Source: Suillus spraguei
Taxonomy: Eukaryota; Basidiomycota; Agaricomycetes; Boletales; Suillaceae
Direction of reading: 5' to 3'
NCBI GenBank assembly: GCA_016800925.1
Contig: JABCPU010000261.1
Coordinates: forward strand, 1 to 64,000
DNA: 64,000 nt
Shown: one piece after another, positions 57,206-64,000 of the stretch
Layout: every line of letters starts with the position of its first letter
Numbering within the stretch: position 1 is the first letter of the stretch
Translations under genes and position numbers: made by a program
The notes under the pieces: model-generated
Told to the model about the DNA's origin: nothing
The model's database searches: none
The model's input: the letters and a program-made list of their open reading frames with translations, nothing else

Positions 57206-59649
57206 TCACTGGCTAGCCTCTGGTTCCTCTGCCGATCCTGCTGGTAACCATTCGAGTCCAAAGCCACTCCATGTACAATAATCGTTACAAACATGCTTTG
57301 TCTGGAATGTGCTGACTTCGACCTCTATATTGCCGTCACCAAATATGTCCTTGCCTTGGCTGACCAAACTAGAGTTCTTCAGTAAGTGCGTGCTTGTCTG
57401 AAATGGAGATCACATACGGGTGCGTCAGGACTTGAGGGTCTGTCAGAATCTCAGCATCACCTTGAATATAATATTTTAAAGCTAAAATCAATGTACAATA
57501 TGAAAATGTGCGCACCCTGATAGTCCGATATGAAATCCAAACCACCAGTCTTGATGTACTGGATGTGCTGTGTACAAGCCAAAAAAGTGGCTATGTCATA
57601 GCCAAACTCATCCGCATCAAGCAACGGATTACAATCCATATTGTGAATATATTTGATGAAGTTTCTACCATCATCATCACCAATTAGTTCCTCAAGCAGA
57701 AATCCAGCCAAAGGGAAACATCCTTTGGACTTCTGGTCAGGATCAGATGCCGCCTGACTGTATGACAGTGCGAGGCCTGCTTTAACAAAGCGCAACCAAG
57801 GGATTGTGAAGGGTGGAGGGTCAGTTGAGCGGGCAATGCATTGATCAATGTAGTCGTATGCAAACTCTAGAAGTGGTCCCACCCTGTATAACATGTTTGC
57901 TTCTTGAAAGAGCTTTGGAAGTTCATCGGCCGCTGCATACCGCCTGATAACATACTTTCCAGGGGCCTTGCTGCTTCCTGGAGGGAAGATCTTGTGAAAA
58001 GGTTGCTTGACTGTGACTTTCTCACAGGGGCATGAGCCAAGTCCTGAATCTGGAGCTGCAAAGAGTGTCAGCCAACCGGGATGCGCTGTCTTGAATCCAC
58101 CAGCACCCAGCATGTTGTCTGAGGATATATCGATGGTAAGTTGGCCATTATAGCACACATCAGAGTCCAAGCAAAATGCATGGTACTGCAGCTTATCCAA
58201 AATCCCGGACAAGGGGTGCTTTGGGATAGGAAAGAAATGTATATTTTCGTTCTGTAAATTAAGAACTAGAACACAAATTAGTTTAGATATGATAGATGAT
58301 GTTTTCTCCTACCTTGGTGGACGTCTAAGTCTGTGGTACCCCCAGGCTGTAAAACATGCCTCAAATGATCGCGATCAGGGGAGCAAAAGTTTGGTGCAGG
58401 TTTCTTGTGAGGAGGTGATGAAGGAAGACTGCTACTCGGAGTCTCAGATTGAAATGGCCTCTTTGAAGATGCTTCAGATGATGGAGTGACTGTGCTGTGA
58501 AACAGTGGTAAGGTGACGATTGACGAGGCAGTTGGTATGATGGTTGATGGAGGACCATGATGACAATTGAGATCTTCCTAAGTATGAGAGCGATTACATG
58601 TAAACATGAGATATTATATTAGACAGCAAAGTACGCACCTCTTCGATCTTATCAAGCCATGATTCATAGTTGTTCCATTGAGCCATGGGTACAACGACAA
58701 ACACCATAAACTGCCTTGTCTTGAATACCATAGCACGTGAACCTTTGCGAGTAGGATGCTGGCATTGCAAGTAAAAGTACAGCACATTTGCAGGGTGTGT
58801 TGCCAAATCGACCCAGGCGCCATCATGAACAATGAATTTGTCTTGCCACCACAGAAAAATTGGTGCGAAAGCCTCAATCTTCAGTCCAATAGTATCAAGC
58901 GCAAGTGCAACAAGGCCAGGTGCGTTGATTCAGGCATCAATATCCTTCTTGCCCTCGCAGATGTTCTGAAAAGATATAAGTCAAAGATATGCTCCTAGTT
59001 AAATATGATGTACCCCAAACCCAACTCCACGACCGCCCTTCCTCTTGTTGCCACCCTCTCAAACTGCCGAAATATCTAAGCTGATGGTCTCTGTGGGAGG
59101 AATAGAGTATGTTTTCTTAGCCCAGTAATCTCGTTGCGCATCATACTGTGCATGATTCACAGAGTAGCCGGGGAGCGGAGCAGTGCAGCCGGCAGACTGA
59201 GATTGCTGAGGATGGGAATTCTGATGCCAGCTGGATGGGATAACTACCTCGGGCCCTGTCCTCAGTGCAAGTGAATTGCGTCCATAGGATGTTTCAACCA
59301 CAGGAGGCGCCTGTATGGATGCTGAGGCATTTCAACCGCTCAGCTAGAAGAGGGAAAGGTAGAACAAATACTGACAAGATCACTGTGCAGCATTGATGGA
59401 CTGCTGAATATTCTGTGGGTCAGGAGAATGTCTGCATGCAGGTCTTACTCCGGTGGCAGCCTTGCACTGGTAGCGCTGGTAACATGCCCCACAAACAAAG
59501 CATTGGGGTTGCCCATGGACTAATGTGGCAATATAGAAGCAAGGTTGTCCCTTACAGATTTTGGCGGCACATGAGGGGCGTTGGTATAGACGGTCTTCTT
59601 GTGCAATAGCGTCTTCAGTGAATTGTGTAAATACCTCGAGAGACGCCAT
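57206..59649 (-). CDS. Alpha-type protein kinase with N-terminal Cys-rich module
   Basis: Atypical serine/threonine kinase of the alpha-kinase (MHCK/EEF2K) fold, a family expanded in Agaricomycetes. Start MASLEVFTQFTEDAIAQEDR at 59,649 leads into a cysteine-rich module CAAKICKGQPCFYIATL and CFVCGACYQRYQCKAATG. A middle region includes LALDTIGLKIEAFAPIFLWW. The kinase domain (58,130-57,220) has the glycine-rich LGAGGFKTAHPGWLTLF, IRRYAAADELPKLFQEANML, FLLEELIGDDDGRNFIKYIH, the DYQGDAEILTDPQVLTHP motif over an intron, and the zinc-site end IFGDGN ... HVCNDYCTW that closes alpha-kinase domains. An intron of 49 nt near 57,370-57,418 is needed for the last exon. Joins around 58,250-59,060 are not fully resolved. 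Target unknown. Confidence 0.78.
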
Positions 59650-60453
59650 GGAGAATGGGGAGAAGATACTGACGTTTAACAAATACCAGACAGCTTAAAT
59701 ACTTGGGAATGGAGACGCTAAGCTTTGTGTCAGAGAAATGGGCGATACTCATCCAGTAGCTACAACTCACTGTAAGTCCTTGAGTCGCATGATAGCCTCA
59801 TCCAAGTCTTGGACATTGCCTTTAGTGATGTGCCAGTCCAGCTTGAACTGGTGTACAGTCAGTTGCAGCATACATACTGCAATTGCTAGACTCACGCTGC
59901 AAGACCGGACACCATAAGAGCGGGGTCAAACACTGGATTTCCTGGTCATCATGTCTGTCAATCATTTGTTTCCTTTAGGGACATTTGACATTTAGATCAC
60001 ATGTGTTGATCAGAACCGGGCAAGGATGGAAAGAATGACAATGGCTTACGTCCTGTTACTCATTGAATCCTTCCCTTGGCACGCAGATAAAGGGGAGTGT
60101 GTCTGAGGTGTGGGTCCTGGAATGGAAATATTGGAGGGTGCAAAGAAGGCATTAATGAACCAGAGTTGAACTTCAGATATCCTAGGAACAAGTTCAGTAA
60201 GTCCCTGTCTAGAACACTCACCTTCATTGAGTCCCTGAGACTCCCGATAGTTAGCTTCACTGCTCTCGTCTTTTGGATATACCAGTTGGTATGGGTGGCT
60301 GCTGATTTGCAGAGTTGCGGAGCTGCAGAAGCGACTGCGGCAGCCCTCATGCAGATGCTGTACGGCATTTGAAGTAAGTACAACATGCTGAGTATACCGG
60401 GCTGGAACAGTATTTAACTGCACTCTGCAGCCCATGAAGGTGTCAACTATTCA
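59650..60453. other. No gene assigned
   Basis: About 800 bp upstream of the alpha-kinase start. Overlapping open frames on both strands at 60,046-60,435 show no known motif. This may be kinase promoter plus the 5' flank of the broken transposon gene. Confidence 0.4.
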
Positions 60454-62345
60454 ATGCCTAATCAGCATAAACCCACCTGTATGTACCTACTATCTACACT
60501 GGCATCATGCATGCATCCAATTCTGACAACAGTTTTTCTAGCGCCACTAGATGAGATCGCACCTCACATTATTCATCTGTGGAAGACATGCCAGACTGAC
60601 CGGAACATTGTCTGCATCCTGCGGCAAAAGCATATTGATACAGAGTGCTATGGTATTGGGTGCATAGACTTGTGTTAGGAAGCGGTAGTTATTACCATCT
60701 AACTGATCTCTTTAGGCTCACCAAGTTAAGAGAAATTCGGGAGGGCATGGGCCTCTGACGGACATGCCAGCAAGGTCATACCATAGAGTCTATCTGTGAC
60801 ACTATGATCGATCTCCGTCAGATGTATCTGAAAGCTGGAATCCGAGAGGTAATTAGTCTCCTGTTTCATGAAAGGGATATCAGTGTTCCAAGGTTGTGTA
60901 CCAGTTAACTCCTGCATTTGTTTGAGAACTGATTGATATTTGAATGAGTGTAGTATCTTCGTATTTTGTTGTCTATGAGCCTGAACTCGTCCGTGAATGT
61001 AAAGCTAGGTCCCTCAAGAGGAGGCACTTCTGGGTGGCTGGCGTGAATGATCTATTTGCAGTCGACCAACACGACAAATAATTGAGATTCAGTCTTGGTC
61101 TCCATACTGGGATTGAACCGTTCTCTGGGCACATCATGTGGATTTGTGTGTGGAATTCTAACAGGAATCCCCAGCTCATTTTATCTTACTACCTCGATAC
61201 AATCAAGGAACTTGGTCGTTCGTCCTTTATCTCATGTGAATTCACTGCCGCAAGACTAATGTTATACCATTGTAGATATGCTGTTGATCACTCAGAGTGA
61301 TCCAGGTACCAAAAACTTCGGTATCGCCAATGCTCAAACTCTCCTTCGTCAGCACTATGATCCCGACCTTCAAGGAACACTGTAGCACTGCTGGATGCAT
61401 TCCAAAAAAAATGACATGCCTGAAATTACTTGGTCTCAGTTACGATGTCGATTCACCCCAGGCTTCAAGACATTACTTGATCATGGTGTCAATGAGGATT
61501 GGTATGATATCGGAAACACTCTTCAAAAGTTCGTGTCATCCTTGTGATGTGTGTGATAAATCTAATTTGGTGCATCTCAGTATGGTATTTTGCTGGGTTT
61601 TTATTCCTTGGCTGCAGCAAGAATTGGATGCATATCAGGACCACATCAATAATACAGCCAAGAGACGTGATCATAACAAGGCAGGTACATTTAACATCAG
61701 TGGCATCATCTGACCTTCTATCAGATACTCCTGCATGGTGTCCCAAACCTCATTTACGACTCCCCCAAAGACTTTAACGCATTAGATTTCAAGGTCATCA
61801 TAGACCGTGATGGCGTGAATTGTGTCCGTGAACTTTACATCAAACCTTCTCATCCTGTGTTCAACATTGTGCCACCCACACTTGGGAACTTTATTCAGGA
61901 TTGCTATGGTCGAATGGCGAGCCCTGAGGTCACACGCTCAACTGTTTGGATGGTTTATAGAAACTTACTGTCCGCCCTGCAACTTGTGGATAATGTACCA
62001 CCCAGTTTATTACCAAACGAGGCTGATAAAGATAGCACATTGCCTTTACTTGAGGGCTGCTCTGATTTGCCCTTCTGGGAGGAGCCAAATGGCCCTTACT
62101 ATATGGGCAGTGTGGGCGGTGGATTAGGCTTAGGTATGGAGTATTATTTCTGTTCAATTTGGCTACTCATTGATGTCCATGAAGATGCTTCCCATCACAG
62201 TGAGCTGGATGCTCTAGCTGATGCAGATGAACCCAATGTTCCACTGCCACATGGTCCCATCGAACAATCAGACTTCAATCATACAGGGTTAGTAATTTGG
62301 GATTTCTCAGACAATGAAAGCATCGAAGCTGCAGATGAATGGTGA
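60454..62345 (+). pseudogene. Integrase-like transposon gene, broken
   Basis: Remnant of a DDE/integrase-core protein common as a mobile gene in mushrooms. Segments in order, in shifting frames: DEIAPHIIHLWKTC and CILRQKHIDTECYG (60,550-60,660); REIREGMGL, a TGA, then CDTMIDLRQMYLKAGIREVI and SLLFHERDISV (60,730-60,890); a catalytic-core piece with HTGIEPFSGHIMWICVWNSN and RNPQLILSYYLDTIKELG (61,100-61,215); LDAYQDHINNTAKRRDHNK (61,620-61,680); and a long intact tail from FNALDFKVIIDRDG through HPVFNIVPPTLGNFIQDCYG to the stop at 62,345 (62,343-62,345). At least four frame changes and in-frame stops show it is dead. No terminal repeats were found. Confidence 0.65.
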
Positions 62346-62559
62346 AGCGTCTTATACTTTGATTAGATCAAGTCACCTGGACTGGTATTAGTTTGCTTTG
62401 TATCTTGGCGCTTTGTTATCTGGGTTTGAATTGAATATTAGCCTGAACGATATCATGGTGTTAGGAGTCCTTTAGAAGCTCGTGCCATAAATGGGATTTC
62501 ACGTGACCAAAATGCTTACAAATGTGAGCATGGTTGTCTGACATTCCATATATTAGTTA

Positions 62560-63269
62560 CTATTGGTTACCACTTGCTCGCGCACACCACATTTCGTGCA
62601 TCCCTCAAAAACAACACTTTTCCTACTACAAAATGTTCAAACTACTACATCTATTTTAAATAATAATACACAAGAACGTCTTATGAGCTTAGACAGATGC
62701 ATTTGGACAAGAAACAAGAGAGATAAATGTTTGGTTGTGACAAAGGCTTTTGTCACTTCCATTGTCACCTGCCATCCACTGCTGCAGCGGAGTTTTAACT
62801 CAATGTGTTAGTGGCAACACGTCTACTCACTGCACAGATGGTGCGCACTTGAGTTGGTGGGAAGCAGAAAGGTTCCCGAAATCCCACAAAAGAAGCTCGC
62901 ATTCAGGCTGCCATCTGTGATACCTTGACTGGTGTTCATGCCAGTTTTCGCAGTGCTGCCATAGCTCACAATGTAAGCACTCCCTCAACAATTTTGTTGC
63001 AACTTAACAACCACCCCTGTCATATCACAGCCATTGCTGTCTGGGCATCCTAATAGTCACAGTTCATATTACTCCAGCACTCTGCAATACATATTCAATT
63101 AGATTACTACATACTAGCTACTGGTACACTCGTATATATCTTCCTAATGTCTAATCCGCAGTGTGTCGAGTGGACTGCAAAATCGGCCAGTGTGACTACA
63201 CCATGACTTTCCATTACAATTATGTGACTGCACGAAATGTGGTGTGCACGAGCAAGTGGTAACCAATAG
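62560..63269 (+). mobile_element. Pogo-type miniature element, TA target duplication
   Basis: The left end CTATTGGTTACCACTTGCTC (62,560) is matched in reverse complement by the right end (63,250-63,269); identity extends about 43 bp to CACACCACATTTCGTGCA. TA dinucleotides flank both sides (62,558-62,559 and 63,270-63,271). Length is 710 bp. Inside, the plus strand at 62,848-62,990 encodes GSRNPTKEARIQAAICDTLT and HASFRSAAIAHNVSTPSTI, the helix-turn-helix (Psq-type) start of pogo-like transposases; the catalytic part has been deleted. It is thus an internally deleted pogo/Tc1-mariner element, with the class inferred from TA plus the helix-turn-helix. Confidence 0.82.
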
Positions 63270-63456
63270 TACCACTAGTTTGTGCACTCCCTACATCTCG
63301 TGCCAGGAAAGTCACGGTATCATCACACTAGCCGGTTTCAAAGGCCGTTCAGCACTAGACATTAATGAAGGTATACTGTATATACAAATCACTGGCTATA
63401 TAGCAATCTAAAATATGTATTGTGAGCTGCCAGAGTAATATAAACCATTATCATTA

Positions 63457-64000
63457 TTAAGATGCCTTGAGAACAATGGGCTTGCTATTGACACAACATT
63501 TCTTTGCCTCTGGAACGAATGTATTCTCAAACCAAGCTGCAAACAGTTCTGAATCTACCCAACCTGTCAGAGAGGTTGCAATGCTATATTTACTCGAATC
63601 AGTAGCATTCACAACTGGAATTTAGTTCAGAACTGACCCTCCGATGTCTTTAACATTTTGGTATTCAGTGTTAATGGGGCCATCAGCCAAAGTAAATGAC
63701 GGAGGAATGGAATCGCCAGCTGCCCAAACACGTTCAATTATTGTGACCAGCTCTAAATTATCACTGTGAATACGATAGCGTTCTCGATTGCTTTTCGAGA
63801 AAATAAATTTTGAATTGTCTCCCTTTCGACCACCTCCCATTTGACACCCTTTCTCATCAACATTCCAGTTGTGTTCCAGTGGAATTCCTTCGTGCTTGTC
63901 ATCCAAGGCCTTGCACATATCAAAATACTCCATGATCATTGACTCGTTGAAATTTTGTGCACGCTTTGGATCCAGGCCTCGTGATTTCGCAACAGTGATA
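63457..64000 (-). pseudogene. Pogo-like DDE transposase fragment, truncated
   Basis: Minus strand from the window edge: FDMCKALDDKHEGIPLEHNW, NVDEKGCQMGGGRKGDNSKF (first catalytic Asp in NxDEKG), YRIHSDNLELVTIIERVWAA, SIPPSFTLADGP, then a TAA after GSVLN (63,622), and the same frame resumes with YSIATSLTGWVDSELFAAWF and SKPIVLKAS before a stop at 63,457. It breaks off exactly where the second catalytic Asp block would follow (PIVLxxDGxxSH). So it is both interrupted and truncated, and its N-terminus lies outside the window. Opposite in strand to the neighbouring miniature element but of the same transposase class. Confidence 0.75.

Noticed and set aside
61815..62345. Independent host gene of 176 codons
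   Set aside because: Its sequence continues the integrase-like protein upstream in order, so it is the tail of that broken mobile gene.

Overview
The window is eukaryotic, from a filamentous basidiomycete, most likely an Agaricomycete. Genes are interrupted by many short GT...AG introns of about 45-60 nt and are packed a few hundred bases apart. Several families are ones seen in mushroom-forming fungi: an alpha-type kinase with a Cys-rich front module, a TET/JBP-like dioxygenase remnant, pogo-type and integrase-like transposons, and a Helitron helicase. The species cannot be named from this sequence.

Positions 1-27,300 are a transposon island with almost no host genes. It holds an irregular tandem repeat split by an LTR, a decayed TET/JBP-type 2-oxoglutarate oxygenase, a 1.2-kb satellite-like block, a Ty3/gypsy fragment fused to a Ty1/copia fragment, and then one large nest. 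A minus-strand copia element (about 8,242-26,025) has been split by four LTR-type insertions. The largest is a complete 10.9-kb Ty3/gypsy element (10,431-21,372) bounded by the 5-bp target duplication GCGAG. That gypsy element itself carries three solo LTRs of another family, each with its own exact 5-bp duplication. A solo LTR with duplication AGATT lies at 21,616-22,349. A 434-bp element with long inverted ends and a Helitron helicase remnant follow.

Positions 27,467-56,425 are a conserved, gene-dense block: tRNA-Met(CAT), a kinetochore Nnf1/PMF1-like gene with apparent frameshifts, the Golgi/endosomal RING E3 Dsc1/Tul1, a seven-beta-strand methyltransferase, the mitochondrial rhomboid protease Pcp1, a small heat-shock protein, COQ6 (ubiquinone synthesis), exocyst SEC6, glutamine-dependent NAD+ synthetase, ESCRT-II SNF8/VPS22, an MFS transporter, an F-box protein, the AP-1 gamma-adaptin and an aldo-keto reductase. 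Several are divergent pairs with short shared upstream regions (methyltransferase/PCP1, COQ6/SEC6, QNS1/SNF8). Vesicle traffic is well represented (SEC6, SNF8, AP-1 gamma, Dsc1), but no operon-like logic is implied.

Positions 57,206-64,000 return to accessory DNA: an alpha-kinase gene, a broken integrase-like transposon gene, a 710-bp pogo-type miniature element with TA target duplication, and a truncated DDE transposase running off the right edge.

Most apparent novelty is in element structure: a zinc-knuckle reading frame between pol and the 3' LTR of the gypsy element whose five internal stops are all TGA, the layered insertions that can be ordered in time, and the TET/JBP remnant. I did not find a clearly new defence or signalling system.
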